Assembly (NCBI GenBank): GCA_050330095.1
Contig: JBHJOC010000030.1
Location: 6,678 to 70,677 of the forward strand
Direction: 5' to 3'
Origin: JBCBWG01 sp036804185
GTDB taxonomy: Bacteria; Pseudomonadota; Alphaproteobacteria; Rhizobiales; Hyphomicrobiaceae
DNA: 64,000 nucleotides
In this document: positions 9,230 through 17,850 of the stretch, one piece after another
How the letters are laid out: each line of letters starts with the position of its first letter
Numbering within the stretch: the first letter of the stretch is position 1
The notes under the pieces: model-generated
What the model was told of the DNA's origin: nothing
Seen by the model: the letters and a program-made list of their open reading frames with translations, nothing else
Databases searched by the model: none
Position numbers and translations under genes: made by a program

Positions 9230-11479
9230 ATGACGCCACTTGCAGCCTATGCCGATCGCCTTTCCGTCAGGCCGGGCGAACGCATCACATTTCACGGCAG
9301 AGGCAGCTGCGGGGTGTTGCCCATTGCTCGGATCGTCCGCGTGATCAACGCGGATCCCAACCCTCAGCTTGGTGGTGTGCGAACCGTCCCTGTGTGCGAT
9401 CTTGCAGGTGTCACGCCATTGACCGAGGCGCCGTTGGCAACGGGCAGTTGCGCCGTCGTCGAAACCGCAGCGCAACTCGGTGCTCTTGATTGCGTGACGA
9501 TCACGGCCGTTGTCTGGCTCCGCAAGGAGGATCGCAAAGACCGCGCGGTCGTGTCGGTGATCGGGACGTCGCCAGAGCCGACTGGCGCGGGGCTCACGTT
9601 GGGGATCAGCGTCGAGGGCCGCCCCTATCTCTCGCTGGCCGCGAATGCGACGGCGCATCGCCTCGATGGCGCGCTGGAGATCGAACCTCTGCGATGGCAT
9701 CTCATCTGGGCCACTTACGACAGCCACTCCGGCGCGGCTGAGGTCGGATGTTGGCCCATCGGTCATGGACGAAGGGCGTCGACTGGGCCCGTGGTCACCG
9801 GCAGTGAACTCGCGCGTTGCCCGCTCACGGGGCGCGATCGGATCGTCATTGCTGGCACATCGCCGGGCGTCGATCCCCTCAGGTTCACGGGCAGGATCGA
9901 GCGCCCGGCGATTTTCGACCGTGTCCTGTCCCTTGCAGAGGTCATGCACTTCGACGATGGCGGCGTGGTTGAGGGGCTGGTTGCGGCCTGGGATTTCGCG
10001 CGGGACATGTCGAGCGATCGCATTGTCGATAGGGGGCCGAACGGCCTTCACGGACGGCTCATCAATGCACCGACGCGTGCCGTTCGCGGCCGCCACTGGA
10101 CGGGGGCCGAAATGGCGTGGCGCCACGCGCCGGACCACTATGCAGCGATCCACTTCCATGACGACGACATCGAAACCTGCGACTGGCCGGAGGTCGTTGC
10201 GTTCGACGTCCCACAAGCGTGGCCGTCTGGACAGTATGCGCTGACGCTGGAAGCCGAAGGTGTGTTCGAGAACGTGCCGTTCTGGGTTGTGCCGCGGGCC
10301 GGCGCTCCCACGGCCAGGATCGCCGTTCTCGTCTCAACGTTCACCTATACCGTCTACGGCAACCACGCCCGGCCTGAATGGATGCTTGATCCTGCATGGC
10401 GGGATGCATGGCGCGCTCAGGTTGCGGAATGGGCGGCGTATCCACATAACCCGGGGGACCACAGGGAACTCGGGCTTTCGACCTATAACGTTCACGCCGA
10501 CGGCTCCGGGATTGCGATGGCATCCTGGCATCGGCCGATGTTGAACCTGCGTCTCGGATACCTGACCTACCCCTATCCCGCGATCAGGGGGTCGGGGCTG
10601 CGCCACTATCCGGCAGACAGTCACCTCACCCAGTGGCTCGAAGCTGAGGGGCACGAGTATGATGTGATCACGGACTGGGAGTTGCATCACGAAGGGTTCG
10701 ACCTGCTCAGCCCCTACAGCGTGCTGCTCACCGGAACACATCCTGAATACCACACGCGCGAAATGCTTGACGCCCTCGAAGCCTACCGCGACGGCGGCGG
10801 TCGCATCGCCTATCTCGGCGGCAACGGCTTCTATTGGAAGATCGCGTTGTCGCCGACCAGGGATGGGGTCGTCGAAATCCGGCGTGCGGAGGGCGGCATC
10901 AGGGCTTGGGCGGCCGAGCCCGGGGAATACTACAATCAGTTTGATGGCGAATACGGTGGGCTGTGGCGCCGCAACGGCCGCGCGCCCCAGGACTTGGTCG
11001 GCGTCGGGTTCTCGGCCCAAGGCAACTTCGTCGGCTCACATTACCGCATCCATCCAGGAGCCCGCGCAACGCGGGCCGGCTGGATCCTAAACGGTGTAAG
11101 TGGGGACACCTTCGGTGGCCATGGTTTCTCGGGCCACGGTGCTGCAGGTTTCGAACTCGATCGTGCTGACAAGATGCTTGGAACTCCGGCCCACGCCGTG
11201 ACGCTGGCAAGCTCGGAGGGCCACGAGCCCGAGGCGCCATGGGTGCTCGTCCCCGAGGAGCGCCTCACGCATCTGACGACGGTGCCCGGCCAGAAGGACA
11301 GCGAATTGATCCGGGCCGACCTTGTGTTCTTCGAGACCGCCGGCGGCCGTGGCGCTGTATTCTCGACCGGTTCGATCACGTGGTGCGGGTCGCTCCCAAC
11401 CGATGGGTTCAACAACGACGTTGCCCGCATCACCGGCAACGTCGTCCGCAGGTTCCTCGATCCCGAACCGTTCGTCTAA
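9230..11479 (+). CDS. N,N-dimethylformamidase large (beta) subunit-like amidohydrolase
   Basis: 749 residues, close to the about 760 of Paracoccus dimethylformamidase large subunit. That enzyme hydrolyses dimethylformamide to dimethylamine and formate with a mononuclear iron bound by two Tyr and one Glu. Here GTHPEYHT (His504, Glu506) matches the iron-site HxE segment and a Tyr-rich LGYLTYPYP lies upstream at about 442-450. Residues about 75-235 look like a LamG/concanavalin-like sandwich. The small alpha subunit of the known enzyme is not beside it. Substrate could be another N-substituted amide. ATG start; the 9131-9229 leader contains TTGACG tracts and a TGACGTCA palindrome (9172-9179) of unknown role. 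Confidence 0.8.
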   Translation: MTPLAAYADRLSVRPGERITFHGRGSCGVLPIARIVRVINADPNPQLGGVRTVPVCDLAGVTPLTEAPLATGSCAVVETAAQLGALDCVTITAVVWLRKEDRKDRAVVSVIGTSPEPTGAGLTLGISVEGRPYLSLAANATAHRLDGALEIEPLRWHLIWATYDSHSGAAEVGCWPIGHGRRASTGPVVTGSELARCPLTGRDRIVIAGTSPGVDPLRFTGRIERPAIFDRVLSLAEVMHFDDGGVVEGLVAAWDFARDMSSDRIVDRGPNGLHGRLINAPTRAVRGRHWTGAEMAWRHAPDHYAAIHFHDDDIETCDWPEVVAFDVPQAWPSGQYALTLEAEGVFENVPFWVVPRAGAPTARIAVLVSTFTYTVYGNHARPEWMLDPAWRDAWRAQVAEWAAYPHNPGDHRELGLSTYNVHADGSGIAMASWHRPMLNLRLGYLTYPYPAIRGSGLRHYPADSHLTQWLEAEGHEYDVITDWELHHEGFDLLSPYSVLLTGTHPEYHTREMLDALEAYRDGGGRIAYLGGNGFYWKIALSPTRDGVVEIRRAEGGIRAWAAEPGEYYNQFDGEYGGLWRRNGRAPQDLVGVGFSAQGNFVGSHYRIHPGARATRAGWILNGVSGDTFGGHGFSGHGAAGFELDRADKMLGTPAHAVTLASSEGHEPEAPWVLVPEERLTHLTTVPGQKDSELIRADLVFFETAGGRGAVFSTGSITWCGSLPTDGFNNDVARITGNVVRRFLDPEPFV

Positions 11480-11507
11480 CCGGTCGGCGATATCGACGGC
11501 CGGCTGT

Positions 11508-11586
11508 CTAGTGTGATGACCGAGAAGTCCGCTGCATACCTTTCGGCTAGGCTGGGAGGCGGACTTCTCGGTCTCAATCACACTAG
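11508..11586. repeat. CTAG-bounded palindrome A
   Basis: Left arm CTAGTGTGAT plus CCGAGAAGTCCGC; right arm GCGGACTTCTCGG plus ATCACACTAG. The two arms are near-perfect reverse complements around a 26-base centre. No U-tract follows, so a simple terminator is unlikely, though it could stop transcription from either side. Confidence 0.85.
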
Positions 11587-11599
11587 GATTTCGATAGTG

Positions 11600-11674
11600 C
11601 TAGTGTCGTTCAGACCTCGAAATTCGTTCCGAGCGTGCGGAAGAATGAGACGAATTTCGCGGTCACGACACTAG
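11600..11674. repeat. CTAG-bounded palindrome B
   Basis: Ends CTAGTGTCGT (11600-11609) and ACGACACTAG (11665-11674) are perfect reverse complements; an inner pair CGAAATTCGT (11619-11628) and ACGAATTTCG (11650-11659) is also perfect. Shares the CTAGTGT end with palindrome A but not the inner sequence. Its last CTAG is the first CTAG of repeat copy 3. Confidence 0.85.
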
Positions 11675-11839
11675 GATCCGCTTTCCGTAGTTCGTCTGTC
11701 AGCCTTGCCAGACGCCGAAACGCATTGCGGAACGCAATAGATGCGAGCAACGCCATGAATCCCTTGCCGCTTTTCGATCAGAAGTCCCTGGAAGGCGGGT
11801 GCAGCGGATAGGGCAGGGACTTCTGATCGGCGGGACTAG
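11671..11839 (-). repeat. Dispersed triple-hairpin repeat, copy 3 (inverted, CTAG at both ends)
   Basis: Inverted copy with all parts: hairpin 3 arms CTTTCCGTAGTTCGTCTGTC and CGAAACGCATTGCGGAACG are diverged, hairpin 2 is CGAGCAACGCCATGAATCCCTTG, and hairpin 1 is GATCAGAAGTCCCTG/CAGGGACTTCTGATC (15-bp perfect). Bounded by CTAG at 11671-11674 and 11836-11839; the second CTAG contains the stop codon of the amidase. Confidence 0.88.
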
Positions 11840-13245
11840 AGTTTTGCCACCACCGGTGGCACCGCGCGCTCGTAGGCCGCGCCAAGCGTGATGAGCGCTG
11901 CCTCGCCGAACGGTCGGCCGACCAGTTGAAACCCGTTCGGCACGCCGTCGTGCCACGTGGCGTACGGGATGGTGAGTGCCGGCAGGCCGAGGTAGTTGAT
12001 GGCGCGCGTGAACAGGATAACGCGTGCAATACCCGCCATCAGTTTGGGTCCGCCGACAAGATCGAGTTCTGCGATCGTTGGAACAGGGTCTGCAAACGTC
12101 GGAAGCAGCAGCGCATCGCAGTCACCGAATACTGTGTCGAGCACCTCCCTCAGGATGCTTCCTCGTGCGCGGACGGCCGTCATGTGATCGACGCCCGAGA
12201 TGAAGTGGCCGAACTCGATGCGAGCGCGAACCTGCGGTCCGTAATCGTCGGCTCGGGTGCGAAGAAACTCACTATGGGCCGACGCGACCTCGGGGAGTTG
12301 GAGAAGTTGCGTCAGATGATCGATCTCACCCCAATCGCGGAAATGGCCTGAGGTGAAGGCCGCACCTGCGCGCTCGAGCTCAGCTTTCGCTTCGGCGATC
12401 TGGCCCTGAACCCCAGGGTGGGCTTGCGCGAGCAGGTTTTCATCGATCGCGATCCGCAAGCCGCGTGCGGGTGCCGCGAGGGCAGCTTGCATGTTGGGCG
12501 GAGGCAATGCTGCGCTCAGGCCGTCTCGCGGATCATGCCCGGCGATAATCTCGAAACCGAGCGCGATGTCCTCCATGTGGCGAGCGATCGGACCAACGCA
12601 ATCGAGCAAGCCTGACAGTGGCATGCAGCCCGCCCGGGACACCCGCGTCCATGTCCCCTTGAGGGACTTGACCCCGCACGCAGCCGCCGGGAGGCGGAGA
12701 GAGCCTGCCGTGTCAGAGCCAAGCGCCATCGGGACAGCGCCGGTCGACACCGAGATTGCGGACCCCGATGACGATCCACCGGTGATCCTCGTCTGGTCGT
12801 AAGGGTTGCGCGCATGGCCGTGGATATAGTTGTGACCCGTCGGCCCGAAAGCGAACTCCGTCAGGTGCAGCGCTGCGATCTGATGGCTGCCCGCGGACTT
12901 GAGCCTCGCGATCACGGTGGCATCAGCGGCTGCCGGGGTATCCGCCCTGATGCGTCCCCCCCACGTGGCAACCTTCCCCGCCCGATCGAACATGTCCTTG
13001 TGTGCGAGCGGGACCCCGTGCAGCGGTCCAACCGCGTGGCCGGCTGCGATTGCCGAATCTGCGGCGCGGGCTGCTGCGATGGCCGCGTCATCCTCGAAGA
13101 CCAGAACCGCATTGCTTGCTTCGTGGACCGTCCGGAGGCGGGCAAGAGCGGAACGCGTCAAATCTTCACTCGAGACCCGTCGCTCGGCGAGCGCGCGCGC
13201 GGTCTCAACCGCCGACGCGGTCGCCGGATCGAATGCCGTTGTCAT
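11836..13245 (-). CDS. Amidase-signature family amidohydrolase (AtzE/GatA-like)
   Basis: 469 residues. The amidase-signature Ser-cisSer-Lys triad is visible: Lys83 in AHKDMFD, the GGSSSGSA loop (156-163) and nucleophile Ser182 in GSDTAGS. It hydrolyses a carboxamide in the cytoplasm; substrate unknown. Its ATG overlaps the TGA of the upstream small DUF4089-like gene by four bases (ATGA), the arrangement of AtzG-AtzE and HpxX-type pairs, so a carboxybiuret- or oxalurate-like substrate is possible. GatA itself is unlikely because gatB/gatC are absent. The TAG stop lies in the CTAG end of repeat copy 3. Confidence 0.88.
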   Translation of the reverse strand: MTTAFDPATASAVETARALAERRVSSEDLTRSALARLRTVHEASNAVLVFEDDAAIAAARAADSAIAAGHAVGPLHGVPLAHKDMFDRAGKVATWGGRIRADTPAAADATVIARLKSAGSHQIAALHLTEFAFGPTGHNYIHGHARNPYDQTRITGGSSSGSAISVSTGAVPMALGSDTAGSLRLPAAACGVKSLKGTWTRVSRAGCMPLSGLLDCVGPIARHMEDIALGFEIIAGHDPRDGLSAALPPPNMQAALAAPARGLRIAIDENLLAQAHPGVQGQIAEAKAELERAGAAFTSGHFRDWGEIDHLTQLLQLPEVASAHSEFLRTRADDYGPQVRARIEFGHFISGVDHMTAVRARGSILREVLDTVFGDCDALLLPTFADPVPTIAELDLVGGPKLMAGIARVILFTRAINYLGLPALTIPYATWHDGVPNGFQLVGRPFGEAALITLGAAYERAVPPVVAKL

Positions 13246-13475
13246 TGCGTGGCCTCCTTCGACTCGCGTGCGGCGACATCGGCTGCCATGACCGCAAAAA
13301 CGTCACCCGTGTCGGCGCCGAGCGGCAGGCGCCGGGCGACGACGAGGGCGGTTTTCGACAATGCGGCGACGTGGCCGGCGATGGTCTCGAGGCGCTCGTC
13401 CGGCACGATATGGCCTGATAGGCTCGTCGTTGGGATTTGACCCACCTTGGGAGCTTCGGGACTAGGGTTCGGCAT
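13242..13475 (-). CDS. AtzG/DUF4089-like small amidase partner
   Basis: 77 residues from ATG 13475, which has a GGAG site 8 bases upstream; the longer open frame to 13658 is rejected as it has no supporting signal. The sequence is mostly two helices with a motif HVAALSKTALVVARRLPL. In AtzE-type systems a protein of this size binds the amidase and is needed for its folding or activity. The 4-base stop/start overlap with the amidase implies translational coupling and near-equal production. The family assignment is from size, position and general pattern, not a firm motif. Confidence 0.65.
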   Translation of the reverse strand: MPNPSPEAPKVGQIPTTSLSGHIVPDERLETIAGHVAALSKTALVVARRLPLGADTGDVFAVMAADVAARESKEATQ

Positions 13476-13705
13476 GGGGATTACTCCGGTCGCGAGAGGT
13501 GCACCGTTTGACGGGAACACGTCGAAAAGTCTCGCGCGACTGGGCTTCCAAGTCGACAGGGATTGTGATGATGGCAGGCAGCTCTGGGCTGCGGCGTTCG
13601 CAGTGCAGGAGCCAGTGCAGGGGCCAGTACTGGACCAGTGCAGGGGCAAAGACGGCACCTGCTGGTCAGGTGGCGCTGGGTCGTCACGCGACGGCGCCGG
13701 TGCGG

Positions 13706-14233
13706 TCAGGCGGTCGACTTCACCCGGTCCAGGCGCTTTCGCATGAAGACGATCGGCATCTGCAGGCGACCGAGTGACCTGACGCCGTGGGAGGTCACGT
13801 CGAAGCCGAGTTGCTCGAAGAATGCAACGGCATTGACGGTGCTCGCAGTGGTCAGCACGGCGAACCCGGCTTGGCGTACAAGCGTTTCGACCTCTGCGAC
13901 CAGCGCGGTTCCTACGCCTGAGTCACTGAACATCGGTCGGACATGAACCCAGCCGACGCGCGCTACCGGATCTGGGCCGTCGACGACGGTCCAGCCTGCC
14001 GTGCCGACCAGTGAATCGCCGATCCTCGCGCCCAGGATCTGGCCCTGGCGCATGGCCCGAATGAGGTCCTCGGTGTAGCGTTCAGAGAGGACAGCTTCGG
14101 TGAATGCCTCGACTTCGTCGCTCGTCAAAACCTGGCCAGTGGATGTGCGAACTGACGATGCGTGGACGTAACGGATGTCTGACATGGCTTCGATCGCCAG
14201 TGGTGCGATCGACATAAGCTGCTTCAGCTCCAT
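13706..14233 (-). CDS. GNAT-family N-acetyltransferase
   Basis: About 175 residues from ATG 14233; ATG 14185 (MSDIRYVHASS) is an equally plausible start and matches the usual GNAT beginning better. The GNAT core is visible: acetyl-CoA motif A region VHVRPMFSDSGVGTALVAEVE and motif B AVAFFEQLGFDVTSHG. It acetylates a small molecule or protein N-terminus or Lys; substrate not predictable. An AT-rich near-palindrome lies upstream at 14385-14404 and may be its operator. Confidence 0.8.
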   Translation of the reverse strand: MELKQLMSIAPLAIEAMSDIRYVHASSVRTSTGQVLTSDEVEAFTEAVLSERYTEDLIRAMRQGQILGARIGDSLVGTAGWTVVDGPDPVARVGWVHVRPMFSDSGVGTALVAEVETLVRQAGFAVLTTASTVNAVAFFEQLGFDVTSHGVRSLGRLQMPIVFMRKRLDRVKSTA

Positions 14234-14650
14234 CCTGGGACCCGAACCGATCTGTTCATTGGTGAGACTTCGTGCACGATGCGCTGCTGCCGTGCCCTTC
14301 GTGTGAACCGGAACCCGAACACCCACGATAGGAGTGTGTGCCCATTCGGTTACGGGCTCATGACAATGCGAGGCGCTCCCGAATTTGTCTATAATTCTAT
14401 ACAACTCAGAGTGCCCGACGCCGATCGGCACGCCAGGGTGCTACACCGCCCGCGTCGCTGACGCTGCGCAGCTCGACGCGCAGCAGCGATGCCCGCCAAG
14501 TTTCAGACGCAGGTGAAACTGCACCAAGCCCGCGCAAGCGGTCCGGCGCGTGCCGCCCGCACTGTTCGGCCTTGCCGCAAACTGGGCGCCGTGAACGGGA
14601 TCACTCAACTGGTCCGGCCGACGGCGGAGGCTGTCCAGAACGCCACCCGC
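14234..14650. other. Intergenic region, no gene seen
   Basis: Contains the AT-rich palindrome at 14385-14404 and otherwise nothing I can support. Short open frames here lack ribosome sites and have shadow-like composition. Confidence 0.4.
14385..14404. promoter_or_regulatory. AT-rich near-palindrome, candidate operator
   Basis: TTGTCTATAATTCTATACAA: 8 of 10 positions are symmetric. It is markedly AT-rich against its surroundings and lies 150-200 bases upstream of the GNAT gene start on the minus strand. It resembles GntR-type operators in its TTGT/ACAA ends, but no regulator gene is beside it. Confidence 0.3.
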
Positions 14651-15763
14651 TCAGCGCATGGGCGAGAAGCGCCGCTGCTGCGGTTCGGTGGCTGTCGGGC
14701 CGGCTGAGACTGCTGTCCCCTCTGGAATATACTCGGAGGGCTTGCATGAGCATCCCGAAACAAACGTCTTGCGATAGCGGAATGCGGTTGGAAGCGCGGT
14801 ATACATTGAATTGTCGAACGCGGACTGCATCTGCTCGATCGAGCCACCCGGATTCTGATGATAATACAGCGTCGTTGGAGCGGCGCATTGAGCTTGGCAT
14901 GTGTCTGCGTCGCGCTGGAAATACGTTGGCAGCGTCGAGAAGCTCACCGGGAAGTAATAGCCGTCGCAGAGCCTGACACACAGCGTCCGATAGGTTGCGA
15001 ACGGTAGCCCGCGGTAGGTGTTGCGGAAGCGATCCGAGGGCGACTCCTCATCCTGGAAGAAGCCTGAGAACGGGTTGGGGTTGGTACGCCGTGCCTGCTG
15101 CTCGTAGGCCGCCCCGCACCCGTTGCGCGCCAGGGCGGCGATAATGTCTTCCTGGAGACGCTGCGAGCGGTCCGCGGAAAAGTTTTGCAACTCGGATTGC
15201 GCATCCTGGAGCTGCTGACGCTCGGACTCGAGCGTGCGATACGCGGTCACGCAGGCGCGCGTGTTCCGCAGCGTGCGTTGGAAGAAGAACTGCTCCCAGC
15301 ATTCGCCCCGTTCAAGCTGGAGTTCCGCGCGACGCACGTTCCGATCGAGCTGGGCACCGCGCTGCCGCAGCGCTTCGCGCTGCTCACCACTGCCAGCAGA
15401 TCGGTTGACTTCGGACGCCAGGCGGCGCTCGAGATCGAGGCAGATGTCGCCGCGATCGGCAGGCAAGGGGGCGGCCTGCGCGCCGAAATCGGTACGTGGC
15501 TGCAGTCTTGGATCGGGTGCCCGGCTCGGGTCGCGATACGGCTCGCGACGGGGTGCCCGCTCCTGGGTTTCCCAAGGCCAACTCCAGCCTTGTGCGGCTG
15601 CGGGCTGGGCGCCAGCGCCGAGGGTCAGGAGGGGTAAAACCACCAGCAGGCCAGCGCCGAACAGACTTCCGGAGCGCCCCCGTTTCCGCTGCCGTTCGAG
15701 ACCTCGGTAGCGCCCCTTGAACGCGAGGATATCAGCTCGGTCCGGCACGGTATCACACTCCAC
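14651..15763 (-). CDS. DUF2865-type exported Cys-rich protein
   Basis: 370 residues. Membrane segment or signal at about 33-58 (FGAGLLVVLPLLTLGAGAQPAAAQG), a Pro/Arg-rich linker, a coiled-coil region (about 105-215: ERRLASEVNRSAGSGEQREALRQRG) and a C-terminal Cys-rich domain with RTLCVRLCDGYYFPVSFST, ADTCQAQC and CSCKPSEY. This C-terminal pattern is that of DUF2865, an uncharacterised family found mainly in Hyphomicrobiales. Periplasmic location with disulfides is inferred. Two further ATG codons exist inside the N-terminus, so the start is not certain. Confidence 0.8.
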   Translation of the reverse strand: MECDTVPDRADILAFKGRYRGLERQRKRGRSGSLFGAGLLVVLPLLTLGAGAQPAAAQGWSWPWETQERAPRREPYRDPSRAPDPRLQPRTDFGAQAAPLPADRGDICLDLERRLASEVNRSAGSGEQREALRQRGAQLDRNVRRAELQLERGECWEQFFFQRTLRNTRACVTAYRTLESERQQLQDAQSELQNFSADRSQRLQEDIIAALARNGCGAAYEQQARRTNPNPFSGFFQDEESPSDRFRNTYRGLPFATYRTLCVRLCDGYYFPVSFSTLPTYFQRDADTCQAQCAAPTTLYYHQNPGGSIEQMQSAFDNSMYTALPTAFRYRKTFVSGCSCKPSEYIPEGTAVSAGPTATEPQQRRFSPMR

Positions 15764-16208
15764 TGCGCTGGGGTCGTCCTACGCGGCCATGCGGTACGAG
15801 ATCCAATAAGTGGCTCGCAGCCTCTACTTTCCGTCGCTCGATCCGGTGTCTGACGAGGGTGCGTGACGAACTACGGAAACCGGCTCCTAGGGCCGCAATT
15901 GAGCCGAAATGCGGCGACAGGCAAGGTGCCCTGGACCTGTTCACCACAGATGCACACGCTGGCGTGCGCTGGGCGATTGCGCTGCCCGTCCGGCTGGATG
16001 AACATGACCGCCCTGGTCGGGTATCGTCTCTGCCTTTAAGTTCATCACCGCCTTGACGCCCGCGCGCCGGCTTCCGATAACCCGAGCGGCATGCGCCAAC
16101 GCCGAAAGCATCGTGGATCGCTTGGCTTCACGCAACGTCCGGGCCCAGACGGGACGCGCGATTTTCAGGTCGCATCACGTAGCGCGCTGACGACAACCGG
16201 AGACCTGC
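15764..16208. other. Divergent intergenic region with repeat copy 4
   Basis: Repeat copy 4 occupies 15788-15890. I see nothing identifiable in 15891-16208, which must contain the cysS promoter. Confidence 0.5.
15788..15890 (+). repeat. Dispersed repeat, copy 4 (5' truncated)
   Basis: Lacks hairpin 1. Retains hairpin 2 (TGCGGTACGAGATCCAATAAGTGGCTCGCAGCC) and hairpin 3 (CTTTCCGTCGCTCG ... TGACGAACTACGGAAAC) and ends in CTAG at 15887-15890. Lies between divergent genes. Confidence 0.82.
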
Positions 16209-17666
16209 GTGCAGATCACTCTCTACAACACGGCAACGCGCCAGAAACAGGCGTTCACACCGATTGATCCTGGCAACGTGCGCATGTACGTGTGCGGCCC
16301 GACTGTTTATGGCGAGGCCCACATCGGCAACGCGCGTCCTGTGATCGTCTTCGACGTTCTGTTCCGGCTCTTGCGCCATGTCTACGGCCAGGATCACGTT
16401 ACCTACGCCCGCAACATCACCGATGTCGACGACAAGATCAACGCACGGGCGGCCGAGGAGGGTGTCTCGATCGGAGAGATTACCGCGCGCACAACCGCGC
16501 AATTCCACGCCGATGTCGCAGCGCTCGGAGCGTTGCCGCCAACGGTCGAGCCACGCGCGACCGATCATATCGATGACATGGTGGACATGATCGAGCGTCT
16601 GATCGCGCGGGGCAACGCCTACGTCGCAGAAGATCACGTCCTCTTTCACGTGCCCTCCATGCCGAGCTACGGCCGGCTTTCGCAACGCAGCCTCGAAGAC
16701 ATGCAAGCCGGGGCCCGCGTCGAGGTCGCTCCCTACAAGCGCGATCCCATGGACTTCGTGCTCTGGAAGCCGTCCCGGGATGGCGAGCCCGCATGGCCCA
16801 GTCCGGCTCGGATCAACGTACAAGGGCGCCCGGGCTGGCACATCGAGTGCTCCGCAATGGCCGCTCGGCATCTTGGTGAAACGTTCGACATCCACGGTGG
16901 CGGGATTGACCTCGTGTTCCCGCATCATGAGAACGAGATCGCACAATCGTGCTGTGCACACCACACTGACATGATGGCCGCGATCTGGATGCATAATGGC
17001 TTCGTCCAGGTCGAGGGCGAGAAGATGTCGAAATCGCTCGGCAACTTCATCACGCTGCAGGACTTGTTGGCGCGCGACGTGTTCGGCAACAGGAGTTGGC
17101 ACGGTCGTGTGCTGCGGTTCGCGATGCTCGCGACGCACTATCGCCAGCCGTTGGACTGGACCGCGGAACGCCTTGTTCAGGCGCGCGCAACGTTGACCGA
17201 GTTTGCAGAACTCATCGAGGGTGCCGAAGCCGGGGATGCGGCAGAGGCCGGCGCAGCGGTTGGGACGGGCGGCGTCCGAGCAGGCAGCGAACCAAGCCCC
17301 GAGGTTCTCGCTGCCCTCGCCGATGACCTCAATACGCCGCGCGCGATCTCGATCCTACATGCCCTGGCCAAGTCCGCGCGCCGCGACAATCCTGACAAGC
17401 TGCAGCAGTTGAGGGCAAGCCTCGCCTTCCTTGGCCTCCTCGAAGGCCAGACTGCCGCTGAAGTTGCGGGCCCAAGCACGGCAATCGCTCTGGCACCTGA
17501 GGCGATCGACGCGAAAATCCGTGAACGACTTGATGCGCGCGCCCGAAGGGACTACGCGACCGGCGACAGAATTCGCGATGAGCTTGCCGCGATGGGGGTG
17601 CGGTTGAAAGACGGGAAGGACCCGGTGACGGGCGCGGTCATTACCACCTGGGAGCCGATCGACTGA
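16209..17666 (+). CDS. cysS: Cysteinyl-tRNA synthetase
   Basis: 485 residues, normal family length. Class I synthetase that charges tRNA-Cys with cysteine. Zinc-binding Cys29 in YVCGPTVYG, HIGH-type motif HIGN (38-41), zinc ligands in WHIECSAMA and HHENE, and KMSKS at 272-276. GTG start supported by GGAG at 16199-16202. Essential single-copy type gene. A low-complexity Ala/Gly insertion (about 340-365) separates the catalytic core from the C-terminal helical domain. Confidence 0.97.
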   Translation: MQITLYNTATRQKQAFTPIDPGNVRMYVCGPTVYGEAHIGNARPVIVFDVLFRLLRHVYGQDHVTYARNITDVDDKINARAAEEGVSIGEITARTTAQFHADVAALGALPPTVEPRATDHIDDMVDMIERLIARGNAYVAEDHVLFHVPSMPSYGRLSQRSLEDMQAGARVEVAPYKRDPMDFVLWKPSRDGEPAWPSPARINVQGRPGWHIECSAMAARHLGETFDIHGGGIDLVFPHHENEIAQSCCAHHTDMMAAIWMHNGFVQVEGEKMSKSLGNFITLQDLLARDVFGNRSWHGRVLRFAMLATHYRQPLDWTAERLVQARATLTEFAELIEGAEAGDAAEAGAAVGTGGVRAGSEPSPEVLAALADDLNTPRAISILHALAKSARRDNPDKLQQLRASLAFLGLLEGQTAAEVAGPSTAIALAPEAIDAKIRERLDARARRDYATGDRIRDELAAMGVRLKDGKDPVTGAVITTWEPID

Positions 17667-17850
17667 TCTGGCTCCCTCGATACCCCCGCGGCTCCGCGGC
17701 CGGTGTCGAAGCCTCGTCTCACACGGGCGCACCGGTGCGCCTGTGCCTCGTCGCGGGTGGCACAATGCATCAATCTTTCAAAAGCCACAGCCACTGATCG
17801 TTTCAACAGACCCCAAAGCAGTCGCCACCGCGGGAAATGCAAGGTCTGTG

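Larger units (their letters stand above)
11480..11835. other. Convergent intergenic region made of palindromic elements
   Basis: Nearly all of it is structured: two different CTAG-bounded palindromes (11508-11586 and 11600-11674) and inverted repeat copy 3 (11671-11839). No gene. Confidence 0.7.

Noticed and set aside
13601..13647. Three CAGTGCAGG units, possible iterons
   Set aside because: Only three short, irregularly spaced units in a GC-rich stretch; no origin features nearby.
14489..14707. 72-residue open frame after the AT-rich palindrome
   Set aside because: No ribosome site and Ala/Arg-rich shadow composition; overlaps the 3' end of the DUF2865 gene.
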